Below, piece by piece: positions 35,548 through 44,060 of a stretch of DNA of 64,000 bases. This DNA comes from Flavobacteriaceae bacterium (GTDB lineage: Bacteria > Bacteroidota > Bacteroidia > Flavobacteriales > Flavobacteriaceae), in the NCBI GenBank assembly GCA_024743095.1, contig JANSXF010000010.1, positions 1 to 64,000 on the forward strand, written 5' to 3'. The notes under the pieces are model-generated. The model was given only the letters and a program-made list of their open reading frames with translations. It was not told the origin of the DNA and did not search any database. The first letter of the stretch is position 1; every line of letters begins with the position of its first letter. The position numbers and the translations under genes are program-made.

Positions 35548-36075
35548 ATGCGCAAGGAAGACTGTTTCTACTTGGGCAAAGTCGTTTCAAAATATAGTTT
35601 TAAGGGTGAGGTGTTGGTTAAATTGGACACCGATGAACCCGATATCTACGAGAATATGGAATCAGTGCTTGTTTCTTTGGGAAACAACCTGGTTCCTTTT
35701 TTTATTGATAGGTGTCGACTCCATAAATCCAACCTCTTACGCATCGATTTTGAAGAGGTAAAGGATGAACCCACGGCCGATAAGCTTATTGGTTCCGAAC
35801 TTTATCTGCCCCTTACCATGTTGCCCCCGCTCAAAGGGAATAAATTTTATTTTCACGAGGTTATTGGATTTACCCTCATAGACGAAGTCCACGGAAACAT
35901 TGGTGTAGTCGAATCCATTAACGACAGTGCCTCACAGGACCTTTTTGAGGTGAAGAAAGAGGACAAAGAATTGTTGATACCGCTAAGCGACGAAATCATT
36001 ATCAAAGTGGACAGGGAAAACAAGACCATCTTGGTTAAAACTCCGGAAGGTTTGGTAGATCTTTATTTGGGGTGA
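35548..36075 (+). CDS. rimM: 16S rRNA processing protein RimM
   Basis: This 175-residue ribosome maturation factor has an N-terminal RimM domain (YLGKVVSKYSFKGEVLVK) and a C-terminal PRC-barrel (FYFHEVIGFTLIDEVHGNIG and DLFEVKKEDKELLIPLSDEII). It helps mature the head of the 30S subunit and binds S19. It is encoded directly after rpsP, in the standard order. Confidence 0.96.
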   Translation: MRKEDCFYLGKVVSKYSFKGEVLVKLDTDEPDIYENMESVLVSLGNNLVPFFIDRCRLHKSNLLRIDFEEVKDEPTADKLIGSELYLPLTMLPPLKGNKFYFHEVIGFTLIDEVHGNIGVVESINDSASQDLFEVKKEDKELLIPLSDEIIIKVDRENKTILVKTPEGLVDLYLG

Positions 36076-36106
36076 AATAAAAAGGAGGCAAATCGCTGTC
36101 CCCTCT

Positions 36107-36504
36107 TTACATAACAAAACTCAATGAAATTTTTTTCCACTTGTCACCATCAAGGTAGAAGCCCAGTGATATTCCTAGGTAGGGGTTTTTGACCTCTACC
36201 ATATCTAGCAATTCGGACCTGCGAAGAAAGTTAATAATCAAATGTGCCTGAGTAGGATACACTTGATGGAAGAGAAGTTTCAAAAGAGCCAAAATTTTTT
36301 GCCATGGCCGCAGATTCAAATCGAAGGCCAAGATTCATGTTATCGGCGATATTGTACTTTGGTTCTATAGCGAGAGATATGCCGCCTTCACCATCGGGTA
36401 TAGTATAAACTGCTTCCGCCAACACGGGATTTACCTTGTTCTTGCGCCTTTGAAACTTGTACTACGGCGGGCATAAGTAGGAATGAAAAAATGATTTTCT
36501 TCAT
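36107..36504 (-). pseudogene. Remnant of an outer-membrane beta-barrel protein gene
   Basis: On the minus strand an ATG at 36504 starts a good signal peptide (MKKIIFSFLLMPAVVQVSKAQ) in a frame that soon meets a stop. The barrel-like continuation (GEGGISLAIEPKYNIADNMNLGLRFES...SYSGTFDY) lies in another frame at 36425-36231, and the terminal strand (KNPYLGISLGFYLDG) in a third at 36331-36107. At about 130 codons in total it is also too short for such a protein. I therefore read it as a decayed gene with at least two frameshifts and probably a deletion. It fills most of the 36076-36660 interval. Confidence 0.7.
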
Positions 36505-36660
36505 AATGATTAAAGTTTAGATAATTTTATTGGGGACTATCCCCAGGATTTGATGGCAAATTAAGCATGTTGGCATGACCGTTAGGATAGGAATTAAAGA
36601 ATGTCCTGTTCCAATTGATATGTGTAAGTCAGGCACCCGGATTACCTTATCTTTGATATA

Positions 36661-37371
36661 ATGAAACCATTCAAATTCAAAGAATTTACCATTCATCAAG
36701 ATCAGTGTGCCATGAAGGTCGGTACCGATGGGGTACTGCTGGGCGCTTGGGCCTCATTGCAAAATAGGCCTGAATCTATTTTGGATGTAGGAGCAGGGAC
36801 CGGACTCATTGCTCTGCAACTTGCCCAACGTTCGGTAGCCGGAACTATAGATGCCATTGAGCTTGACGATGACGCTTATGAACAGTGCGTCTATAATTTT
36901 GAGGTTTCTCCATGGGGAGACAGACTGTTCTGTTATCATGCGGGTTTTGATGAATTTGTGGACGAGATGGACGACAAATACGATTTGATAGTTTCCAATC
37001 CACCGTTTTATACAGAAGAAGTTGCCAGCGGTAGCCAATCGCGGGACAGTGCTAGGCAAAATAGTTCGCTTCCATTTGAGGAATTGGTTCAAGGGGTATC
37101 CCGTTTTTTGACCGAAAATGGTATTTTTTCGGTTATCCTCCCTTTTAAGGAGGAAGTTTCATTTATCGCCTTGGCCAATAGGGCAGGATTGTTTCCGATG
37201 AGAATCACAAGGGTAAAAGGGAATCCTGATTCGGATTTTAAACGAAGTTTGATGGAGTTCAACTTCCATAAAAAGGAACCTGTCATTGATGATTTGGTTA
37301 TTGAGATAGCTAGACATCAATACACCGAGGAGTACATCAAATTAACCCAAGCATTTTATTTGAAAATGTAA
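36661..37371 (+). CDS. trmN6: tRNA1(Val) (adenine37-N6)-methyltransferase
   Basis: This 236-residue SAM-dependent methyltransferase has motif I LDVGAGTGLI (41-50) and the N6-adenine catalytic motif NPPFY (113-117), with the N-terminal F.QCAMKVGTDGVLLGAW typical of the YfiC/TrmN6 family. It methylates A37 of tRNA-Val. A TATCTTTG -7 box ends only five bases before the start codon (36648-36655), which would give a very short leader or none. Confidence 0.88.
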   Translation: MKPFKFKEFTIHQDQCAMKVGTDGVLLGAWASLQNRPESILDVGAGTGLIALQLAQRSVAGTIDAIELDDDAYEQCVYNFEVSPWGDRLFCYHAGFDEFVDEMDDKYDLIVSNPPFYTEEVASGSQSRDSARQNSSLPFEELVQGVSRFLTENGIFSVILPFKEEVSFIALANRAGLFPMRITRVKGNPDSDFKRSLMEFNFHKKEPVIDDLVIEIARHQYTEEYIKLTQAFYLKM

Positions 37372-37414
37372 CAATGCGTAGATGAAATGTTATATTTACT
37401 AAAATTTATTTAGT

Positions 37415-38593
37415 ATGAAGCCCGACTTATTTGAAGCCCCAGATTACTATAATTTGGATGATTTGCTTTCCGAGGAACATAAACTGGTCCGCGATGCCGC
37501 CCGTCAATGGGTGAAACGCGATATATCTCCCATAATAGAGCAGTATGCACAGAAAGCAGAGTTTCCCAAACAGATTATAGGGGGGCTTGCCGAAATTGGA
37601 GCTTTTGGCCCCTACATACCCGAAGAATATGGTGGTGCCGGTCTGGACCAAATCAGTTATGGTTTGATTATGCAAGAGATAGAGCGCGGCGATAGTGGGG
37701 TACGCTCTACCGCTTCCGTTCAGTCTTCTTTGGTAATGTATCCGATTTTTGCATATGGTAACGAAAAACAGCGTAAAAGATATCTTCCAAAGTTGGCAAC
37801 GGGGGAGTGGATGGGCTGTTTTGGCCTTACGGAACCCAACCATGGTTCCAACCCGGGAGGGATGGAGACAAAATTCAAGGATGCAGGTGACCACTACCTA
37901 CTGAACGGTGCCAAACTCTGGATATCCAACTCGCCATTTGCCGATGTTGCGGTGGTATGGGCCAAAAATGAGGAAGGAAGAATACACGGGCTTATCGTGG
38001 AACGGGGAATGGAAGGGTTTTCCACACCAGAGACCCATAACAAATGGTCTTTAAGGGCATCTGCGACCGGAGAACTTATTTTTGATAATGTAAAAGTGCC
38101 CAAAGAAAATCTTTTGCCCGGCAAAAATGGGTTGGGCGCACCTTTAGGTTGTCTGGATTCCGCGCGATACGGGATTGCATGGGGAGCTATCGGTGCAGCT
38201 ATGGATTGTTATGACACAGCGCTCCGTTATGCCAAAGAGCGCGTTCAATTTGGGAAACCCATTGCAGCATACCAACTTCAGCAAAAAAAATTGGCCGAAA
38301 TGATTACCGAAATCACCAAGGCCCAGTTGTTGGCTTTTCGTTTGGGACAGTTAAAGAATGAGGGCAAAGCCACAACGGCTCAGATTTCTATGGCCAAACG
38401 GAACAATGTGGAAATGGCGATAAAAATCGCCCGCGAAGCAAGGCAAATGCTCGGAGGTATGGGCATTACTGGTGAGTACAGCATAATGCGCCACATGATG
38501 AACCTTGAAAGTGTAATCACTTATGAAGGAACCCATGATATCCACTTGTTGATCACAGGAGCTGATATTACCGGTATTCAGGCCTTCAAATAA
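37415..38593 (+). CDS. gcdH: Acyl-CoA dehydrogenase, probably glutaryl-CoA dehydrogenase
   Basis: This 392-residue FAD enzyme has the acyl-CoA dehydrogenase fold. Two features point to glutaryl-CoA dehydrogenase: the catalytic Glu in TYEGTHDIH (E371) and the Arg-containing segment RSTASVQSSLV that binds the substrate carboxylate. It would oxidise and decarboxylate glutaryl-CoA to crotonyl-CoA in lysine and tryptophan breakdown. It is a lone gene 43 bases after trmN6, and converges on the oxidoreductase gene with a 4-base gap. Confidence 0.88.
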   Translation: MKPDLFEAPDYYNLDDLLSEEHKLVRDAARQWVKRDISPIIEQYAQKAEFPKQIIGGLAEIGAFGPYIPEEYGGAGLDQISYGLIMQEIERGDSGVRSTASVQSSLVMYPIFAYGNEKQRKRYLPKLATGEWMGCFGLTEPNHGSNPGGMETKFKDAGDHYLLNGAKLWISNSPFADVAVVWAKNEEGRIHGLIVERGMEGFSTPETHNKWSLRASATGELIFDNVKVPKENLLPGKNGLGAPLGCLDSARYGIAWGAIGAAMDCYDTALRYAKERVQFGKPIAAYQLQQKKLAEMITEITKAQLLAFRLGQLKNEGKATTAQISMAKRNNVEMAIKIAREARQMLGGMGITGEYSIMRHMMNLESVITYEGTHDIHLLITGADITGIQAFK

Positions 38594-38597
38594 TAGC

Positions 38598-40898
38598 TTA
38601 CGAAGCTTTTTCCACGGTAACTTTAATCGATTTGCTGATGGGTGTCTGGCTCTTGTCGGCAAATTGATTATGGGGCACCAACATGTTGGTTTCGGGAAAA
38701 TAGGCGGCCATGTTCCCCTTTGGAATTTGATACTTTACCACCAAAAATTTTTCGGCAGTGCGTCGTATATCGTCATAATGGCTATGAAGATGTACGATAT
38801 CTTCTTGGGCCAGCCCTTTTTCCATCATATCGTCTTCGTTCATAAAAACTACACGTCGCTCATTGTAGATGCCTCGATAACGATCATCCAATCCGTAGAT
38901 GGTTGTGTTGAACTGATCGTGGGACCGAATGGTCATCAATAACAACTCATCTGACTTCAGTTGATGCTCGGGCAATGGGGTAATGGACAATTGTGCCATT
39001 CCGTTGGGGAGCATCCTAAAATCACGTTTGCGAACATTGTTTGGCAAATAGTACCCAAAACCTTTGGACTGTTCGCTGGTATTTTCAAACCCCTTTACCG
39101 TTTTGTCCATCAATTCCCGGATCAAGTTATAATTTTGCCCAAGCTCGTACCAGTCCATGGAGTGGTTTCCTCGAAAATAGGTGTGTGCCATTAGGGCGAT
39201 AATTTCCGGTTCACTTTTAATATGTTCCGAAGCAGGTATTAACAACCCCTTGCTCTGCCGCACTTTTCCCATACTGCTCTCCATGGTCAAAAATTGAAGC
39301 TCGCCGTTCTTTTCATCCTTTTCCGAACGTCCAAAAGTGGGCAACAGCAATGCTGTTTTTCCCGTCACCAAATGGCTTCGGTTGAGTTTCGTGCTTATTT
39401 GTACGGTTAAATCACAATTTTGAATGGCATCTGCCGTGTATTGGGTGTCCGAGGCCGCCATCAAAAAATTACCGCCCAAACAAACAAAAACCTTGGCCTT
39501 TTTCTCATACATTGCCTTTATGGCCTCTACCGTATCATAACCTTTTTCGGTAGGCGGGTCAAAATTGAGATGTTCCTGAATTTTGGAATTGAGCGTTTTG
39601 TCCACAAAGTGCATTATGCCCACCGAACGGTCGCCCTGTACATTGCTATGTCCGCGCACGGGACAAGTACCGGCAAACGGTTTACCAACAGCACCTTTGA
39701 GCAACAAAATATTTACGTACTCTTTGATGCAATCCACTGCATTTTTATGCTGGGTGATTCCCATCGCCCAACAGACCACGATCTTGGAGTTTTCGGCCAA
39801 TAATTCGACTACCTTGTCGATTTTTCGCATGTAGACCCCACTTCTTTGTTGAAGGCTTTCCATATCATATTGGTCCAAATCTTTCAATAAGGCATCATAT
39901 CCATCAACATATTCAACAATAAATTCATGGTCGATGACATTGGAGTTTTTGGCCTCAAGTGCCACTAATTTTTTTAGAATTAGTTTGGCCAGAGCAACAT
40001 CTTCATTGATTTTTACGGGCAAGTGGATGTCGGCAATGGACTGTCCGTTCCCCAACATGTCCGAAACGCTTTGTGGGTTTTTAAAGTTGACCAATCCCGT
40101 TTCGGCCAATGGATTTATGCTGATGATCTTCCCGCCGTTCTTTTTGCACTTTTCCAGTGCGGACAACATTCTTGGGTGATTGGTACCTGGATTTTGCCCC
40201 ACCACGAGAATAATTTCGGCCCCATACAGGTCGTCCAGTTTTACGGAACCTTTCCCGATTCCCAATGTCTCGGAAAGTGCCACCCCAGATGATTCGTGGC
40301 ACATATTGGAACAATCGGGCATATTGTTGGTGCCGAATGCGCGGGCAAACATGCCATACAGATAGGCAGCTTCGTTGCTTGATCTGCCCGAAGTGTAAAA
40401 AATGGCCTCGTTTGGATCTTTTAGTTGATGAAGTTCCTCCGATATTAATTCAAATGCATCCTGCCATGAGGTGGGTTGATAGTATATACTGTCCGGTCTT
40501 AAGATCATTGGTTCTATCACCCGACCCAATTTATTGAGTTCAAAATCGCTCAAACGTGATAGCTCTTCTACCGAATGTTCTTTAAAAAAGTCCGCTCCAA
40601 TATGTTCCCGGGTGGCTTCATCGGCCAATGCCTTTGCCCCATTTTCGCAGTATTCCCCAATCTTTGAAGGATGCTCAGGTACGGGCCAGGCACAACTAGG
40701 ACAACGAAATCCATCCTCTTGGTTCATTTCCAGCAAACTACGCATGGAATTTACAATCCCCATTTCCTTAAAGCTATGTCGTAGCGCTTCTTTAATACCT
40801 AAAAAACCTGCTGCGGTTTGCATGGGTTCTTTAATTTGTAGGCCTGTGAATTTGATGTTGCCGGTAAGGGAAACGTTTCTGGTAAATTGTTCTTGCAT
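38598..40898 (-). CDS. FdhF/YdeP-family molybdopterin oxidoreductase
   Basis: This 766-residue protein has the molybdopterin oxidoreductase core (FYTSGRSSNEAAYLYGMFARAFGTNNMPDCSNMCHESSG) and a C-terminal dinucleotide-binding domain (LLMTIRSHDQFNTTIYGL). Two Cys in FRCPSCAWP near residue 66 could be part of an iron-sulfur site, but the usual four-Cys motif of formate dehydrogenases is not seen. The YdeP group is linked to acid resistance in E. coli; its substrate is unknown. A lone gene. Confidence 0.85.
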   Translation of the reverse strand: MQEQFTRNVSLTGNIKFTGLQIKEPMQTAAGFLGIKEALRHSFKEMGIVNSMRSLLEMNQEDGFRCPSCAWPVPEHPSKIGEYCENGAKALADEATREHIGADFFKEHSVEELSRLSDFELNKLGRVIEPMILRPDSIYYQPTSWQDAFELISEELHQLKDPNEAIFYTSGRSSNEAAYLYGMFARAFGTNNMPDCSNMCHESSGVALSETLGIGKGSVKLDDLYGAEIILVVGQNPGTNHPRMLSALEKCKKNGGKIISINPLAETGLVNFKNPQSVSDMLGNGQSIADIHLPVKINEDVALAKLILKKLVALEAKNSNVIDHEFIVEYVDGYDALLKDLDQYDMESLQQRSGVYMRKIDKVVELLAENSKIVVCWAMGITQHKNAVDCIKEYVNILLLKGAVGKPFAGTCPVRGHSNVQGDRSVGIMHFVDKTLNSKIQEHLNFDPPTEKGYDTVEAIKAMYEKKAKVFVCLGGNFLMAASDTQYTADAIQNCDLTVQISTKLNRSHLVTGKTALLLPTFGRSEKDEKNGELQFLTMESSMGKVRQSKGLLIPASEHIKSEPEIIALMAHTYFRGNHSMDWYELGQNYNLIRELMDKTVKGFENTSEQSKGFGYYLPNNVRKRDFRMLPNGMAQLSITPLPEHQLKSDELLLMTIRSHDQFNTTIYGLDDRYRGIYNERRVVFMNEDDMMEKGLAQEDIVHLHSHYDDIRRTAEKFLVVKYQIPKGNMAAYFPETNMLVPHNQFADKSQTPISKSIKVTVEKAS

Positions 40899-41043
40899 GC
40901 CTTAATATAGGGTTTTTGAGGTTGGATAGCTATTTCTTGCAACTTTGGATAACCTTGTCCACTGAATGGAATTACCTTTAATTTGAATTTGTATCGCAAC
41001 ATATTTACTATGTAATTTAGCAAAAATCGAGTATTTTAAAAGC

Positions 41044-42303
41044 ATGTTCGCCCTTGTAGATTGCAATAACTTTTATGCCTCATGTGAACGGGTGTTTCAG
41101 CCCCAGTTCAATAATGTTCCTGTGGGTATCCTATCCAACAACGATGGATGTTTTATCTCGCGAAGCGATGAAGCAAAGGAACTCGGACTGCCCATGGGTG
41201 CCCCGGAGTTTAAGTACAGACAATTTTGTAAGGAGAATGGCATCAAAGTGTTTTCATCCAATTACCCCCTCTATGGGGATATGAGCAGTAGAGTGATGAA
41301 TATTCTAGGTACATTTACTCCGGAGATGGAGGTTTACAGTGTTGACGAGGCCTTTTTAAAGTTTGATGGCTTCAAGAACCATGATTTTGATGCCTACGGA
41401 AGGGAAATCCAACGAATGATCCAAAAATGTACGGGCATTCCCATCAGTATAGGGGTCGCACCAACAAAGGGATTGGCCAAAGTAGCCAATAAGATTGCCA
41501 AAAAACTAAAGTCCAGAACAGGTGGCGTGTACCTAATCGATTCAGAAGAAAGACGCATAAAAGCATTGAAATGGACAAAGATTGAAAGCGTTTGGGGAAT
41601 AGGGAGAGGAAACCAGAAACGGCTCCAGACCAAAAATATAAAAACAGCCTATGATTTTACCCAACTGTCGGATGAATGGGTAAAAAAACAAATGGCCATC
41701 ATTGGTCTTAGGCTGAAGAAAGATTTGGAGGGCATCCCGACATTGGACCTGGATGACGATGCCCGAGAGAAAAAGGCCATAGCCACTACCAGAAGTTTTG
41801 AAAGTACCTATTCCGATATTGAAAATATCAAGGAAAGAATATCCACTTTCGCAACCAGTTGTGCCGAAAAATTACGAAGCCAAGGGAGCAGTTGCAATTA
41901 CCTTGTGGTGCTTTTGAGGAGTGATCGCCATAAAAAGGATGAGCCACAAGATAGGAGCAGTCTTATTATTACGCTGCCCTATGCCACGGATTCGAGTTTT
42001 ACCATAAGCAACTATGCGGTCAAAGCCGCAATTTCCATATTTAGGCCAGGCATCAAATACAAGAGGGCAGGGGTGATTCTTTCAGGATTGGTCCCGACCA
42101 ATGAACGGCAACTGGATTTGTTTCTGTCCGAAAATCCAAAGCACCATAAAATCATGGAAGTGATGGATGGCATCAACAATAAATACGGAGGATATAAGAT
42201 GAAAATAGCCAACCAGGATTTAAAACGGACATGGAAAATGCGCCAAGAACATCTGTCCCCAAAATACACCACGAATATCAATGACATTATCAAAGTGAAA
42301 TGA
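41044..42303 (+). CDS. umuC: Y-family DNA polymerase V catalytic subunit
   Basis: This 419-residue translesion polymerase has the N-terminal FALVDCNNFYASCERVFQP and the catalytic YSVDEAFL (Asp-Glu) of the palm, a helix-hairpin-helix region (IESVWGIGRGNQKRL) and the UmuC C-terminal domain. It copies damaged DNA during the SOS response. Unlike E. coli, where umuD precedes umuC, umuC comes first here and its stop overlaps the start of umuD by four bases (ATGA). Confidence 0.95.
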   Translation: MFALVDCNNFYASCERVFQPQFNNVPVGILSNNDGCFISRSDEAKELGLPMGAPEFKYRQFCKENGIKVFSSNYPLYGDMSSRVMNILGTFTPEMEVYSVDEAFLKFDGFKNHDFDAYGREIQRMIQKCTGIPISIGVAPTKGLAKVANKIAKKLKSRTGGVYLIDSEERRIKALKWTKIESVWGIGRGNQKRLQTKNIKTAYDFTQLSDEWVKKQMAIIGLRLKKDLEGIPTLDLDDDAREKKAIATTRSFESTYSDIENIKERISTFATSCAEKLRSQGSSCNYLVVLLRSDRHKKDEPQDRSSLIITLPYATDSSFTISNYAVKAAISIFRPGIKYKRAGVILSGLVPTNERQLDLFLSENPKHHKIMEVMDGINNKYGGYKMKIANQDLKRTWKMRQEHLSPKYTTNINDIIKVK

Positions 42304-42749
42304 CCTCGAAAAAATCGCCAGAAACAGAATCACTTACTTTTTACACTCCAAACAAAGATCAGGGATTGGACATCCCACTGTCGCATAATTCGGTTTCGGC
42401 CGGATTTCCTTCACCGGCAGACGATTTTAAGGAAAAGCGTATTAGTTTGGACAAAACTTTGATCAAAAACAAAGAAGCGACCTTCTACGCACGCGTTAGT
42501 GGAAAGTCCATGATCGGAGCAGGGCTCGATGATGGAGATTTATTGGTCATTGATAGAAGCTTGGAAGCTGAGAATGGCAAAATAGCCGTTTGTTTTTTGG
42601 ATGGGGAGTTTACCGTAAAACGGCTACATATCGAAAAGAACACCATTGTATTGATGCCAGAAAATGACAGTTATAAGCCTATAAGGGTATCCAAGGATAG
42701 TGATTTATTGATTTGGGGCATGGTTACCTATGTAATCAAAGCTGTTTGA
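42300..42749 (+). CDS. umuD: UmuD-like self-cleaving S24 peptidase
   Basis: This 149-residue protein matches the UmuD/LexA peptidase family: a cleavage site in SVSAGFP (Ala34-Gly35), nucleophile Ser70 in SGKSM and general base Lys107 in FTVKRL. After RecA-stimulated self-cleavage it would activate the polymerase encoded by umuC just upstream. The operon appears to end at the terminator beyond 43036 or before the small RNA candidate. Confidence 0.93.
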   Translation: MTSKKSPETESLTFYTPNKDQGLDIPLSHNSVSAGFPSPADDFKEKRISLDKTLIKNKEATFYARVSGKSMIGAGLDDGDLLVIDRSLEAENGKIAVCFLDGEFTVKRLHIEKNTIVLMPENDSYKPIRVSKDSDLLIWGMVTYVIKAV

Positions 42750-42767
42750 TTTACCAAGAATAGAAGA

Positions 42768-42800
42768 ATGTCATCTTGAGCGCAGTCGAGAGATCGTCCC
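42768..42800. repeat. Single copy resembling a dispersed flavobacterial repeat
   Basis: The sequence TCATCTTGAGCGCAGTCGAG followed by AGATC resembles a short palindrome-containing repeat often scattered between genes of Flavobacteriaceae genomes. Only one copy is in this window, so the repetitive nature rests on memory of other genomes. Confidence 0.4.
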
Positions 42801-42969
42801 GTAGCCAAGACAGCATTCAGAATTATTTTATTGGTGAAAAGTAGAGCCATTCGTTTCAAACCATTGGCTATGTTCCGAATAGAATAAGAAACTTGTTTCC
42901 TGGGGATGATTTTAACCTGATTTTTATTGAAAAGACGGCAAGTTCAAAATCCTTTGCTATCTTTGTACC

Positions 42970-43064
42970 GTTGTGTTGGATTCCAGTCGCGATGATTGGA
43001 ATCAGGTTGAAGCATCAAACTGATGCTCGCCAATGAAAGGCTTTCCTTTTGGAAGGCTTTTTTT
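42970..43064 (+). ncRNA. Candidate structured small RNA with own promoter and terminator
   Basis: A -7-like box TATCTTTG (42958-42965) is followed by three hairpins in a row: GATTCCA/TGGAATC (42979-42985 with 42997-43003), AGCATCA/TGATGCT (43011-43017 with 43021-43027) and a terminator stem GCTTTCC/GGAAGGC (43040-43046 with 43051-43057) leading into seven T. No protein gene fits. The unit is about 95 bases. It could also be a terminator region of umuD with incidental repeats, or attenuator-like. Confidence 0.5.
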
Positions 43065-43084
43065 GTTTGTGGTTGAGACTGAAA

Positions 43085-44056
43085 TTAACTTCCAGAAATG
43101 CTATGTGCCACATGATGTACCAGCGAAGCCGCCAGTTTAGCAGTTTGTCCGTCAATATCGTACTTCGGATTCATCTCGGCAATGTCCATGCTGATCAACT
43201 TTCCCGAGCCAATGATCGTTTTCAAACATTCCAAAACCATATACGGGCTAAAACCCATGGGCGAAGCAGCACTGACCCCGGGTGCGTAGGCCGAAGAGAA
43301 CCCATCCAAGTCGATGGTCACATAGATATGGTCCACATTTTTGGCAAAGGCATTGATCCAGGTGGTGATTTCTTCCAGTAAGGGAATTTGGAAGGTATCG
43401 TTCATTACATAGATGACATCGAGGTCCCTGGCCATTTGAAATAGATTTCGGTCATTGGCATCCTTTCGGATACCGAGACAGAGATAGTTAAAATCGATGC
43501 CCCTTTTTTCACAGTCCTTGGCGATTTGATAAAACGGGGTGCCCGAATTGCTCTGCCCCGTATTTTTTCGCAAATCAAAATGCGCATCAAAATTGATGAT
43601 ACCGATGGTCTGCCCTTCTTTTTTGGCATCCAAATAGGCTTTGATGCCGTTATAGTGGCCGTAAGCCATATCATGCCCGCCTCCTAAAACAATCGGGAAC
43701 TGTTTTTTTTCCAAAAGAGTCGTCACTGATTCCGCAAGTTGTTCTTGGGCAGATTCCATATCGCTATTGGTGCAGGTAATGGAACCTACATCGTGTAACA
43801 GTACATTGCTTCCCAAATGGTTGGGCATTTTGGAAAAACTGCTTTTGATGGCATCTGGGCCGTCTTCGGCACCTATACGACCTTGGTTACGGTTCACACC
43901 GGTATCACAGGCGTAGCCCAATAGGGCAATGGATTTTTTCTGTGCTTCGGGAAGTTCTTCCAAGGGCGTACAATGCACTTTTTCGTGCAGATATAGCCAT
44001 TTGTTGGAAATCCTTCCTGTCCAAAGGTCTTTTTTCGGGGGTTCGTAGTGTTTCAT
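43085..44056 (-). CDS. hutG: Formimidoylglutamase
   Basis: This 323-residue arginase-family enzyme carries the manganese-binding motifs GGGHDMAYGH, NFDAHFDLR and DLDGFSSAYAPG. It converts N-formimidoyl-L-glutamate to glutamate and formamide, the last step of histidine breakdown. I chose ATG 44056 rather than the GTG one codon upstream. It is the last gene of the hutHIUG operon, four bases after hutU. Confidence 0.93.
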   Translation of the reverse strand: MKHYEPPKKDLWTGRISNKWLYLHEKVHCTPLEELPEAQKKSIALLGYACDTGVNRNQGRIGAEDGPDAIKSSFSKMPNHLGSNVLLHDVGSITCTNSDMESAQEQLAESVTTLLEKKQFPIVLGGGHDMAYGHYNGIKAYLDAKKEGQTIGIINFDAHFDLRKNTGQSNSGTPFYQIAKDCEKRGIDFNYLCLGIRKDANDRNLFQMARDLDVIYVMNDTFQIPLLEEITTWINAFAKNVDHIYVTIDLDGFSSAYAPGVSAASPMGFSPYMVLECLKTIIGSGKLISMDIAEMNPKYDIDGQTAKLAASLVHHVAHSISGS

Positions 44057-44060
44057 CACA

